Shown in pieces: positions 1-7,352 of a DNA stretch of 37,002 nucleotides (the stretch's first letter is position 1; each line of letters opens with the position of its first letter). A program made the translations under genes and the position numbers. This DNA is from a virus. Below the pieces are notes generated by a model that worked only from the letters and a program-made list of their open reading frames with translations, made no database searches and had not been told where the DNA came from. The stretch lies in the IMG/VR virus record IMGVR_UViG_3300034072_001157, positions 1 to 37,002 of that record; one strand, written 5' to 3'.

Positions 1-1463
1 GCGGTCAGCCAGGCGTGCGGGTTGATCCCAGTGAGTTTGCAGTTCTCGATCAGCGTGGCGATCACCGCCCAGTTGTCGCCGCCCTCGTCTGAGCCTGCGA
101 ACAGGGCGTTCTTGCGGTTGAGGGCAAGCGGGCGGATGGCGCGCTCGACGGCGTTGTTGTCGAGATCGATACGGCCATCGTCGAGGAAGCGGACGAGACC
201 GTCCCAGCGGGGAAGCGTGTAGCGGATCGCCTCGCCGAGGCGGCTCTTGGCGCTGACCTGCCGGCCGCGTGCTTCAAGGAACCGGTAGAGGTCGTCGACG
301 ATCGGGCGGCTGCGCTGATCACGGGCGGTGCGACGCTCGTCAGCAGATAGGCCGCGGATCTCGTCCTCGATGGCGTAGAGGGCAGCAATGCGCCGTAGCA
401 CGTCGGCTGCCACGGGCGAGCTCTCGGCAAGCTCGTAGAACTTGCGGCGCACATGCGCCCAGCAGAACGCGAGGCGGATCTGCTGATGACGCCGGGCCAG
501 CGCCGCATAGGCACCATAGCCGTCGACCTGCAGGATGCCCGCAAAACTGGACAGGTGGGCCTCGGGCCGCTCGGTCTTGCGATCCGCAGCGTAGACATAG
601 GCGACCATGGGCAGGTCGCTGCCGCCCCAAGGTCGGTCATCGCAGGCATAGGCCCAGATCTGGCCGGTCTTGGTTCGCTTGCGCCCGGGATCGAGCACGG
701 GCGCGGTGGTCTCGTCAGCGAACAGTCGCTCGGATCGTCGCAATCGCTCGAGGATGTGGTCGCGCAAGGGCCGAAGATACCAGGCCGCCCTTCCGACCCA
801 GTCAGCAAGGGTGGAGCGATCCAGCTGGATGCCCTGACGGGCATAGATCTGCGCTTGCCTGTAGAGCGGCAGGTGATCGGCATACTTGGATACCAGCACC
901 TGCGCGATCAGCGCTTCGGTGGGGATGCCGCCTTCGACGATCCGTGCCGGCGCCGGAGCCTGGACAACCGTGCTCTCGCACGAGCGGCAGCCATAACGCG
1001 GGCGCCGGGTGACCAGCACGCGGAAGGTGGTGGGAACGACATCGAGGCGTTCGGCAACATCCTCGCCGATCTGGTGGAGCGCACCGCCGCAGCACGGACA
1101 ACCCTTGTCCTCAACATCGACGACCTGCTCGATCCGCTCAAGATGGGCGGGCAGCGATCCGCGGTTGGTCTTGCGCGGCCGTTCGCCCCTGGCCTTGGGC
1201 AGCGCGGCATCAGTTGCGGCATGCACGTTGCCGAGTGCCGTCTCGATATCCTCAAGCGCAAGCTCGAACTGATCGGGATCGAGCTGCTCGGACTTGCGGC
1301 CGAACCGGTGCCGCTGGAACGCCTCGAGGATCGCCTGGAGCCGCTCGATCCGGGCATCGGCCTTGCTCTTGGCATCGGTGAGATCGGCCAGTGTGCGGGC
1401 CTGTTCGAGGACGAGCGCGCGCAGCGCATCGACGTCATCGGGAAGGTCCGCTTCGAGGAGCAT
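1..1463 (-). CDS. tnpC: IS66 transposase TnpC (partial, C-terminus cut by window edge)
   Basis: This is the catalytic DDE transposase of the IS66 element. From the ATG at 1463 about 487 codons are readable without a stop to the window edge. The N-terminal part has a leucine-rich helical region and the FGRKSEQ motif. A zinc-finger-like segment follows (CPCCGG and CRSCES). Next come the conserved blocks YADHLPLYRQ, FADETTAPVLDPG, VDGYGAY, FCWAHVRRKF and DNNAVERAIRPL, which carry the catalytic Asp, Asp and Glu. The last visible residues (INPHAWLT) are typical of the family C-terminus, so only a few tens of residues are missing. It lies downstream of tnpB and was probably translated from the same transcript. 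Confidence 0.95.
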   Translation of the reverse strand, partial: MLLEADLPDDVDALRALVLEQARTLADLTDAKSKADARIERLQAILEAFQRHRFGRKSEQLDPDQFELALEDIETALGNVHAATDAALPKARGERPRKTNRGSLPAHLERIEQVVDVEDKGCPCCGGALHQIGEDVAERLDVVPTTFRVLVTRRPRYGCRSCESTVVQAPAPARIVEGGIPTEALIAQVLVSKYADHLPLYRQAQIYARQGIQLDRSTLADWVGRAAWYLRPLRDHILERLRRSERLFADETTAPVLDPGRKRTKTGQIWAYACDDRPWGGSDLPMVAYVYAADRKTERPEAHLSSFAGILQVDGYGAYAALARRHQQIRLAFCWAHVRRKFYELAESSPVAADVLRRIAALYAIEDEIRGLSADERRTARDQRSRPIVDDLYRFLEARGRQVSAKSRLGEAIRYTLPRWDGLVRFLDDGRIDLDNNAVERAIRPLALNRKNALFAGSDEGGDNWAVIATLIENCKLTGINPHAWLT

Positions 1464-1494
1464 GACCCAGTTGAATCAGCCCGAGCGCACCCCG

Positions 1495-1851
1495 TCAAGC
1501 GGCAATCTGGGGCGCGATCGGACGGCGCCCGCCATGGACGCGGCGCCAGTCCAGACCCTCCAGCAAAGCACCCAATTGGGCGGCGGTCAGCCGCATCACG
1601 CCCTCCTGGATCCGGGGCCATTGGAACGCGCCTTGCTCGAGCCTCTTGGCCATCAGGCACAGGCCTGTTCCGTCCCACCAGATCAGCTTGATCCGGTCCG
1701 CGCGCTTGGCGCGGAACACGTAGATCACGCCGGAATAGGGCTTACCGCCATACTCGGCCGCTACCAGCGCCGCGAGCGAGTCCGCTCCCTTCCTGAAATC
1801 CACAGGCCGCGTTGCCACCATCACCTTCGCACCGGGTGCAGGACCAATCAT
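1495..1851 (-). CDS. tnpB: IS66 accessory protein TnpB (IS66 Orf2-like)
   Basis: A 118-aa protein of the IS66 Orf2 family, essential in IS66 transposition although its biochemical role is unclear. Diagnostic motifs are ATRPVDFRKGADSLAALV near the N-terminus, the central VFRAKRADRIKLIWWDGTGLCL and the segment LEQGAFQWP. Its ATG overlaps the tnpA stop as ATGA (1848-1851), the usual translational coupling in this family. Length and motifs are complete, so it appears intact. Confidence 0.95.
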   Translation of the reverse strand: MIGPAPGAKVMVATRPVDFRKGADSLAALVAAEYGGKPYSGVIYVFRAKRADRIKLIWWDGTGLCLMAKRLEQGAFQWPRIQEGVMRLTAAQLGALLEGLDWRRVHGGRRPIAPQIAA

Positions 1852-2282
1852 CGTGATGCTCGAAGGGCGGTGATGACCGCGGTGATCGTATCCGTATCAG
1901 CGCCGCTGCCGATCCTGACCAGCGCGCCGCCGATCTCCAGCTCGATCTGCGCGGCCTCAGCGCGGTGCCGCCGACGTGAACGGCGAGGAGCGTGGCTAGG
2001 CTCGGGGGACACCTCGGGAGTGATCATCACTGGAACGAATGCTGGAGCCTCTTGCTTCAACGCCGCTGGAACGGGGAGACCTTGATCCTCGCACCGCCTG
2101 ACCAGCTCCTTCCGCCAAGTGTATATCTGGGAAGGGTCCAAGCCGTGCCTACGAGCGACGGCAGTGACCCTATCGCCGCCAGGCCAGCACTCCGCGAGGA
2201 TCGACGCCTTTACCGCGTTGGGCCAATCCCTGCGCTTGCCAACGCCAGTGAAAACCTCGAACCGGCGAACGCCCTTGCTCAT
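1848..2282 (-). CDS. tnpA: IS66 transposase accessory protein TnpA (helix-turn-helix)
   Basis: About 144 aa when started at the ATG at 2282 (MSKGVRRFEVF). An in-frame GTG at 2306 would add eight residues, but neither start has a convincing ribosome site. The N-terminal half holds a helix-turn-helix of the IS3/IS66 TnpA type (KASILAECWPGG...VTAVARRHGLDPSQIYTWRKEL), which is expected to bind the IS ends. The C-terminal half is less conserved. The stop overlaps the tnpB start. The gene looks intact, so the IS may still be mobile. Confidence 0.9.
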   Translation of the reverse strand: MSKGVRRFEVFTGVGKRRDWPNAVKASILAECWPGGDRVTAVARRHGLDPSQIYTWRKELVRRCEDQGLPVPAALKQEAPAFVPVMITPEVSPEPSHAPRRSRRRHRAEAAQIELEIGGALVRIGSGADTDTITAVITALRASR

Positions 2283-2371
2283 AGGGTCATCACCAGTGAT
2301 CATCACAGGAGTAGCGCCTCAACCAACATCAGGGTGCGGACACTCGGCGCTTCAGATCAAGCGCGCAAGGT

Positions 2372-2391
2372 GGGCTCAGAACATCGCTTAC
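2372..2391 (-). repeat. IS66 terminal inverted repeat (tnpA-side end)
   Basis: Read on the minus strand the sequence starts GTAAGCGATGTTCTGAGCCC at 2391, which matches the GTAAGCG termini of IS66-family elements. It marks the junction with the interrupted integrase gene. The matching end lies outside the window, so the full extent of the inverted repeat cannot be measured here. Confidence 0.75.
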
Positions 2392-2911
2392 CGTCGTGCT
2401 GTAGATCATGGCGGCCTTCGTCCGCCGCATCGAGTGTGGGCGGCAGACTTCCCGCCGCAAACCAATCGCGGTGCCCCAATCATCGGCGAGCCGGGCATAC
2501 TGCCGAGTGCTCATCGGTCGCGCGGAATCAATTCTGCTCTCGAACACGAAATCATCAATGGTGCCGCCCCGTTGCAGTAGCCATGTCGCCAGGCTCGAGC
2601 GGGCGTCCGCGGTGATTTCAAATTGCACGAGTCGACCGAATTTGCGCTGAATGATCATTGCGCAATCCCGAACTTCGGATCCGGCCACGAGGTCGCCGAT
2701 CTTGAGCTTCACCAGATCGCAGCCCTGCAACTCGCTGTCGATCGCCAGGTCGAACAGAGCGTGATCTCGGAGCCGCTCCTCGCGATCAAGGAAGAACCGG
2801 ATCGCCCAATTCTGCTTTTGGGTCAGTGGCCGCTTGGTGCCGATGGTTCTGCCAGCATCCCACGCGACCCGGATTTTGCATGGTGGGTTCGAGGTGAGAG
2901 TAGGTCATCAT
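2392..2911 (-). pseudogene. int: Phage tyrosine recombinase (integrase), broken by IS66 and by an N-terminal frameshift
   Basis: The reading frame from about 2880 to 2392 encodes the core of a short alphaproteobacterial tyrosine integrase: WDAGRTIGTKRPLTQKQNWA, then IRFFLDRE, LFDLAIDS, the block around GCDLVKLKIGDLV, FVFESRIDS, STRQYARL, and the catalytic H..R box as HSMRRTKAAMIY. The coding sequence stops at the IS66 end directly after MIYSTT. The last catalytic His and Tyr must therefore lie beyond the IS. At the other end, the natural start with MTY (ATG at 2908, or 2911 just before it) is in a different frame from the WDAGRT block, and the core frame has a stop just upstream and no usable start. 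Two independent lesions make this a pseudogene. Confidence 0.9.
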
Positions 2912-3448
2912 CTTTCTCCATGGCGTTGATTGGCCGAGGAGAAGAACGGGCGTCGCATCAGCGACATCCACATTGCCGTTGCCGTTGCCGTTCATAGGCA
3001 GCTTGAGAAGGGCCGCCGACACCTCAGGCACTCAAAAGCAAAAGGGAAGATTTCGGCATAATCCGACATTTGGCGATGCCGGTGCGAACGACTGCTTCGG
3101 CCCAAACGCGGTCGTAGCAGCCAGAGGGCAGTCTTGGGCTTTCAACCGTTCTGCGGGTACTCATCGAGGCTGCGGTGCAAAACCTGTGCATTTGCCGGCG
3201 GAAAAATTGCGGAAAAATCCCGGCGATCCTGCGCCCCGAATGCACTCGAATCATGATGCCGAAGTCGGAACCGCGACAAGGAACGACGGAGTCTAGCCTT
3301 GAAGGGCAATCCGTTATTTTTCAGATGTTTGAAACTAAGAAAATTTCTGGCTGGGGCGGAAGGATGCAGGGCGGGGTCATAAAACGTCCTGTTTGCGTGA
3401 ACTTAGCTTGGTGAATGAGGGCGCTGGTGCCCCCAAACGTGTCGGGGA
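2912..3448. other. Non-coding stretch between integrase remnant and AlpA gene
   Basis: No convincing gene is seen in these 537 bases. The stretch is locally richer in A and T than the flanks (for example 3300-3350), as expected for a recombination or promoter region next to an integrase. It contains three GCCGTT units (2975-2992) and a tandem 10-base direct repeat (3198-3218). It could hold the integrase promoter and arm-type or excisionase sites, but this is inference from position only. Confidence 0.5.
3198..3218 (+). repeat. Tandem 10-bp direct repeat GCGGAAAAAT
   Basis: GCGGAAAAAT occurs at 3198-3207 and again at 3209-3218, so the copies repeat with an 11-base period, one helical turn. 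Such phased repeats next to an integrase and an AlpA/Xis-like gene resemble excisionase or integrase arm sites. The repeat is visible; the function is inferred. Confidence 0.5.
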
Positions 3449-3631
3449 TTACGCCTGCTGGCGGTTGATCCACTCGCTCACATCGGCGGCGCGCCAGCCA
3501 ACGCGGCGGCGGCCGAGGCGAATCTGTTTCGGGAATTCTTCGCGCTCGATGAGCCGGTAGATCGTCGCCCGGTGGAGCGAGGTCAGGCGGGTGACGTCCC
3601 GCATCTTGAGGATCTGAAAGGACTCGATCAT
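3449..3631 (-). CDS. AlpA-family excisionase/transcriptional regulator
   Basis: A 60-aa protein with the small winged-helix fold of the AlpA/MerR-like excisionase family. The helix-turn-helix reads MRDVTRLTSLHRATIYRLI, followed by the wing EREEFPKQIRLGRRRVGW and the terminal WINRQQA. AlpA-type proteins bind near att sites, direct excision, or activate integrase genes. It is the last intact gene of the leftward early operon and sits next to the integrase remnant, as expected for an Xis. Its ATG overlaps the stop of the upstream gene as ATGA (3628-3631). With the integrase broken it may now have no partner. Confidence 0.85.
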   Translation of the reverse strand: MIESFQILKMRDVTRLTSLHRATIYRLIEREEFPKQIRLGRRRVGWRAADVSEWINRQQA

Positions 3632-4566
3632 TCGGCGGCCTCGGTGATAGGGTAGTGTTTGCAGCCGAATGCGAAGCGTGTGCCGCAGGTGGGGCAGGCT
3701 CCGGTCGGCGACATGGTGGTTGGCATCGTGCGGATCCGCACCGGTCTGGACGTGATTGTCCCGGGCTCCGCATGCGCGTGGGGCCGCTCGCGCTTCAGCG
3801 CATCGAGGAAGGCCGCATCGCCCTTCCCAGTGCTGAAGATCTCGCCCAGCGGTGCCTGAGACGTCACACTCTCTTGAGTCACTGCTGGGCGGATGCGCGG
3901 ACCGCTGTCTGGGCGCCAAGCTGGCTTCGGAGGTAGTGGTGCAACAGGCTCTGGCGCCGGTGCAACAATAGGCACATCGGCTGCAACGACGCCCGCCGGC
4001 TGTGTTGACTTCTGTGCCAACGGCTTCGGCCCGCGCTTCTTCGCCGGCGGCTTGGCGGGGAACCTGATCGGTTCACGCACCAGCCTGAAGCCAAAGCGGA
4101 TCACGCGGGGATTGTGCTCCACCTTGAACCGGACGATGCCGACCAGCTGCGCTTCCTTGTCCCAGTGAGCGTTTAAGCTGGCGCGGGTGCTGAAGCCTAG
4201 CTCGGCCACGTCTTCGTCCGTGAGGTCCTGAATCAGGATCTCGGTCCGGCTGGTGATGACGATGTGGGCACGGTGCCACTCGCGGCAAAGCGACCGCGCT
4301 GCGTGGCGCTGGCCGTGCGTGGTGGCCAGATCGCGCTGGTTGAAGGTGTTGTCGACCGCGAAGGCTGGCACGGCGCCGAGATCACGGGCGACGGTCGGGG
4401 CGTAGCCGTCGTATCGCTTCTCGAGGTGGAACGGCTCCGCGATCCAGAGCTTCTCGCCTTCCTGCACGCGGCTGAAGAAGCTGCTGCGCGGACGCAGGAA
4501 GAAGCGCTGCTCGCCCGCCATGACGCGGCCGATCTCGTGGATCCCGATCGCGATGCGGCGGCTCAC
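3628..4566 (-). CDS. Probable ASCH/PUA-like domain protein with C-terminal zinc-ribbon-like motif
   Basis: A 312-aa protein. Residues 1-160 resemble the ASCH (PUA-like) fold found in many phage proteins: a start region with RVMAGEQRFFLRP, then VQEGEKLWIAEPF, and a later segment with IQDLTDEDVAELGF. ASCH domains are thought to bind RNA or modified nucleotides. Residues 165-285 are a Pro/Ala-rich linker, probably disordered. The C-terminus has CPTCGTRFAFGCKHY, a possible Zn site (C, C, C, H). The start ATG overlaps the ParB stop (ATGA) and the stop overlaps the AlpA start. The family call is from motif impression only; an unrelated phage domain is possible. Confidence 0.5.
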   Translation of the reverse strand: MSRRIAIGIHEIGRVMAGEQRFFLRPRSSFFSRVQEGEKLWIAEPFHLEKRYDGYAPTVARDLGAVPAFAVDNTFNQRDLATTHGQRHAARSLCREWHRAHIVITSRTEILIQDLTDEDVAELGFSTRASLNAHWDKEAQLVGIVRFKVEHNPRVIRFGFRLVREPIRFPAKPPAKKRGPKPLAQKSTQPAGVVAADVPIVAPAPEPVAPLPPKPAWRPDSGPRIRPAVTQESVTSQAPLGEIFSTGKGDAAFLDALKRERPHAHAEPGTITSRPVRIRTMPTTMSPTGACPTCGTRFAFGCKHYPITEAAE

Positions 4567-6536
4567 TCTGCGGGCTCCTCGACGGGAGGATTGGTGGCCA
4601 GTGCCAGCGCCGAAAGTGTCTCGTCGCTGACCGACGCAAACCCGTCGAAGTCGAAGCTCACCACGGGATGGACCCAGTCAGGCCGGGCGGCGAGGACGTG
4701 GGCGGCGGCCGCAGCAAGGGGCTTGTCGGTGAGCGTCTTCCACTGCTTGAAGGCGTCGGCCGGGACGAAGGGCTGCGCGAGCTCGAGGCGCTTCATCTTT
4801 GGCAACAGGCCGGTGAAGTGATGGTCGGGCGTCCAGGCGCGGCGGGCCTGCTGCGCGTCGAGGCCGATCGCCTCGGCAAGCACGTCGTGAAGCGGGACCT
4901 TGAAGCCGGGAGCATTCGCCGAGCGCTTCAGCAGCAGGCCGGCGAGCACAGCCGCGGCGCGATCCTGCGCGGCAAGGCCGATTGCGAGGAATTGCGCGAA
5001 GGCCTTGCCAAGATCCTTCTCGGTGATCCAGTCGGCGGCCAACAGGCCTTCGACGTTGGCGGCGAAGACCACGCGCGCCGGGGTCTGGCAATAAGCCTTA
5101 ACCAGCTCGCGGTCCTCGTTGTCTTCCTGCCGATAGGCACTGCTCAGCTGACGCACGCCCAGCTGAGCGGCGCTTTCCTTGCCGAGTTCGGTTCGGAGCA
5201 GGGCGAAGATCACGAACGAGGCCGCCAACCCGCCGTTTGCATGCGCCTCGGTTACCAGTCCCCAGCGCAGGATGTCGCGCCGGATCGAAAGGCAGACCTC
5301 GAGGCCGGAAGCGGTGAGGCCGTGTTCGTCGCGAGCGATCGCGCGAGCATCTTTGCCGTAGATTGCGGGGTTGGTGAGCGCTTCTTCCTCGAGGTCGCGG
5401 CCGTCAATCAGCTCGGAGGCGGCGCGCGAATTGGGAAAGGTGCCCCTTTCAAAGTCGGCTTTCGCCTTGCGGCTGGTCCACCAGAAGCGGACGATCGGCT
5501 GGCCGCCGGCGGTGAGCTCCAACGTCGCGCAGATCGCGTCGTCGGGCAGGGCCATCCCAAGTTCGACCGGTCGGTCGACGTAGATCTCGAGGCTGGTGTC
5601 GTTGTAGCCGTGGTGCTGGGGCGGCTGAGCGGCGAAGCGCAGATCGCGGCGCTGCGCCTCGACGCGGATGCGGGCGCGCTCGGCGTCCAGCTTCTCCTCG
5701 GCCAGGCGCTGCAGCAAGGCCTCGTCAGCCACGCGGCCGCGATGGTCCTGATCGCCAGCGAAGAGATCGAGCTCGAACAGGCCACCCGCGGCGCGATAGG
5801 CGTCCTCTCCGACCAGGCGCAGGAGCTTTGCCAGCTGGTGATCGCCGACCTTGTAGAAGGCGCGGATGTGTTCGGGACGGCGTTCCCAGTTCTGGCGGCG
5901 GGCGAAGTGCTCCCACGCGGCCGCCTGAAGCTCGAGGTCCTCGGTTGCCGCAAAGGCACGCGCCTGCTCGACGTCGATCGCGCCTGAGGAGTAAGCGTCG
6001 AAGATCGGCGGGTGCAACTCGCCAAGACGCGCCTGCTGGGCGACCCAGTCGCTGCTCTGGCCGAGGTTGCGGGCGATCTCGCCGATCGTCATGCCGAGCC
6101 CGCGCAGCCGCGCGATCGCGGCGTGGACCTCGTAGCCCTGCAGATCCCGGCGGAGCAGGTTCTCCGACAGCGACAGCAGCACGATCTGCTGGTCGGAAAG
6201 ATCCTTGATGACGCAGCGGACGGGGAAGTCTGCCGGCAGCAGGCCGTTGCCGATCGCGAGCCGGATCGCGCGGTACCGCCGCCCGCCGGCGAGGACGCCG
6301 AACGAGGCGGGCTCTGTCTGCCCAAATTTTGAGCAGTCCTTGGTGCGCTTGGCCCACTTCGCCCCTTCGGGTGCCGGATGAATGAGCAGCTGCTCGAGCA
6401 GGCCCTGCTCGACAATGGAGGCGGACAGGGCCTCGACCGCGTTGGCGTCGCTTTCATTGTAGCGGACGTTGAGCGGCGAGATCGCCAGATCGGCCAAGGT
6501 GAGGTGGACCGTCGTGTCAGGCGGGGGAGTGGTCAT
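4563..6536 (-). CDS. Large ParB/RepB/Spo0J-like DNA-binding protein (no ParA partner)
   Basis: A 657-aa ParB-family protein, about twice the length of chromosomal ParB. Residues 11-125 form the ParB/sulfiredoxin-like domain with LAISPLNVRYNE, a GGRRYRA box (Gly where canonical ParB has Glu) and SENLLRRDLQGYE (box I). The HTH follows (MTIGEIARNLGQSSDWVAQQ). The remaining 400 residues are a helical extension seen in plasmid and phage ParB-like proteins of Alphaproteobacteria. A roughly 19-residue insert (residues 58-78, KWAKRTKDCSKFGQTEP) interrupts the segment before the GGRR box. No ParA gene is nearby, so a regulatory or replication role is as likely as partition. It is coupled by ATGA overlaps on both sides. 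Confidence 0.8.
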   Translation of the reverse strand: MTTPPPDTTVHLTLADLAISPLNVRYNESDANAVEALSASIVEQGLLEQLLIHPAPEGAKWAKRTKDCSKFGQTEPASFGVLAGGRRYRAIRLAIGNGLLPADFPVRCVIKDLSDQQIVLLSLSENLLRRDLQGYEVHAAIARLRGLGMTIGEIARNLGQSSDWVAQQARLGELHPPIFDAYSSGAIDVEQARAFAATEDLELQAAAWEHFARRQNWERRPEHIRAFYKVGDHQLAKLLRLVGEDAYRAAGGLFELDLFAGDQDHRGRVADEALLQRLAEEKLDAERARIRVEAQRRDLRFAAQPPQHHGYNDTSLEIYVDRPVELGMALPDDAICATLELTAGGQPIVRFWWTSRKAKADFERGTFPNSRAASELIDGRDLEEEALTNPAIYGKDARAIARDEHGLTASGLEVCLSIRRDILRWGLVTEAHANGGLAASFVIFALLRTELGKESAAQLGVRQLSSAYRQEDNEDRELVKAYCQTPARVVFAANVEGLLAADWITEKDLGKAFAQFLAIGLAAQDRAAAVLAGLLLKRSANAPGFKVPLHDVLAEAIGLDAQQARRAWTPDHHFTGLLPKMKRLELAQPFVPADAFKQWKTLTDKPLAAAAAHVLAARPDWVHPVVSFDFDGFASVSDETLSALALATNPPVEEPAE

Positions 6537-6799
6537 GTCAGGGGGTGTTCCTCTCTTCGGTGATCGCGGCGGGGATCGAGGCCGCCGGAGGCGGTGTCCG
6601 CGTGGAGGATGGTCACCACCGTCGCGTCGCGGATGACCGCGCGGTGGCCGGAAGGGAGCTTGACGAAAGGGGCGCCGATCTCGGCCGCGAGCTCGAAGGC
6701 CGGGCTGGTGAGGCGGCGGAAGATCTCGTGATCGGACAGATCCGCCACGCGCTCGCGGTAGCAGTCCATCGCGTGGCGGGTGACGATGAGATTATCCAT
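6533..6799 (-). CDS. Conserved phage protein of unknown function, 88 aa
   Basis: From ATG at 6799 it encodes an 88-aa soluble protein starting MDNLIVTRHAMDCYRERVADL. The N-terminal pattern (TRHAMDCYRERV) followed by short beta-prone segments (PFVKLPSGHRAVIRD, TVVTILHAD) recalls small RelE-like or DUF-type phage proteins, but I do not recognise a named family. The start overlaps the end of the repeat-containing gene by 8 bases, and the stop overlaps the ParB start as ATGA. It is therefore probably translated only with its upstream neighbour. Function unknown. Confidence 0.65.
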   Translation of the reverse strand: MDNLIVTRHAMDCYRERVADLSDHEIFRRLTSPAFELAAEIGAPFVKLPSGHRAVIRDATVVTILHADTASGGLDPRRDHRREEHPLT

Positions 6800-7352
6800 A
6801 GGCCTGCCCCGACCCACGGCCGTAGCCGTAGCCGTAGCCGTCGCCGTAGCCGTCGCCGTAGCCGTAGCCGTCGCCGTAGCCGTAGCCGTAGCCGTAGCCG
6901 TCGCCGTAGCCGTAGCCGTCGCCGTAGCCGTAGCCGTAGCCGTAGCCGTCGCCGTCGCCGTCGCCGTAGCCGTAGCCGTCGCCGTCGCCGTAGCCGTCGC
7001 CGTCGCCGTAGCCGTAGCCGTCGCCGTAGCCGTAGCCGTCGCCGTCGCCGTAGCCGTAGCCGTAGCCGTAGCCGTAGCCGTCGCCGTCGCCGTCGCCGTC
7101 GCCGTAGCCGTCGCTCTGGGTGGCACCGTCGCCCGGGAGCGTCTTTGCCGAAACCGCATCCAGGATGTACTGCCGCTCTTCTCGCGGAACCATGGTCAGC
7201 ATCCGGGAAGCGGACTCCGCGGCGGCGATCTGGATCGCGTCCGCAACCTCCCGCAGCCGACGGCCGACGCCACCATTGCAAGCTCCTGCTCGTATGATGT
7301 CATCGGCTGTCAGCAATCCGGGCTCAGGCGGGAGGCTCAGGCCGCCTGCCAT
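6792..7352 (-). CDS. Protein with N-terminal conserved domain and (Tyr/Asp-Gly)49 tail
   Basis: ATG at 7352 gives 186 aa; an in-frame GTG at 7361 is possible. Residues 1-78 look like ordinary phage protein: SLPPEPGLLTADDIIRAGAC, then REVADAIQIAAAESASRML and REERQYILDAVSAKTLP. From about residue 80 the chain is 49 consecutive dipeptides, 29 Tyr-Gly and 20 Asp-Gly in irregular order, ending RGSGQAYG. The array is in frame and uncut by stops, and flanking gene overlaps are intact. The tail should be disordered, acidic and Tyr-rich. Function unknown; similar Tyr/Asp/Ser-Gly tails occur in some phage proteins to my recollection. The other five frames through the array are also open, so the frame choice rests on the N-terminal domain and gene coupling. 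Confidence 0.65.
   Translation of the reverse strand: MAGGLSLPPEPGLLTADDIIRAGACNGGVGRRLREVADAIQIAAAESASRMLTMVPREERQYILDAVSAKTLPGDGATQSDGYGDGDGDGDGYGYGYGYGYGDGDGYGYGDGYGYGDGDGYGDGDGYGYGDGDGDGYGYGYGYGDGYGYGDGYGYGYGYGDGYGYGDGYGDGYGYGYGRGSGQAYG
6819..7112 (-). repeat. 49-copy hexanucleotide tandem repeat GGC(T/G)AC (plus strand GCCGT(A/C))
   Basis: The 294-base array consists of perfect six-base units. On the plus strand every unit is GCCGTA or GCCGTC; only the sixth base varies. On the coding (minus) strand this switches TAC (Tyr) to GAC (Asp) while Gly is always GGC. No other substitution or indel is present, which points to recent expansion by slippage or unequal recombination between two unit types. 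Because the unit is two codons, gain or loss of copies never shifts the frame of the host gene. Confidence 0.97.

Larger units (their letters stand above)
1..2391 (-). mobile_element. IS66-family insertion sequence (left end outside window)
   Basis: Three minus-strand genes in the canonical IS66 order tnpA-tnpB-tnpC occupy this stretch. On the minus strand the element begins with GTAAGCG at 2391, the typical IS66 terminal motif, exactly where similarity to the neighbouring integrase stops. About 80 bases of non-coding terminus separate this end from tnpA. The other terminus lies beyond base 1. IS66 elements usually make an 8-bp target duplication; the expected copy here is 2392-2399 (GCACGACG on the minus strand), and its partner should lie outside the left edge. 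The termini and gene order are seen; the target duplication is predicted. Confidence 0.9.

Noticed and set aside
453-1691. Long plus-strand open frame opposite tnpC/tnpB
   Set aside because: Antisense shadow of the IS66 genes caused by high GC; no domain and the minus strand reads as canonical IS66.
3419-3433. Possible terminator after the AlpA gene
   Set aside because: Only a 4-bp GGGC/GCCC stem and no T-run on the minus strand; too weak to call.
6819-7112. CRISPR array
   Set aside because: Units are six contiguous bases without spacers.
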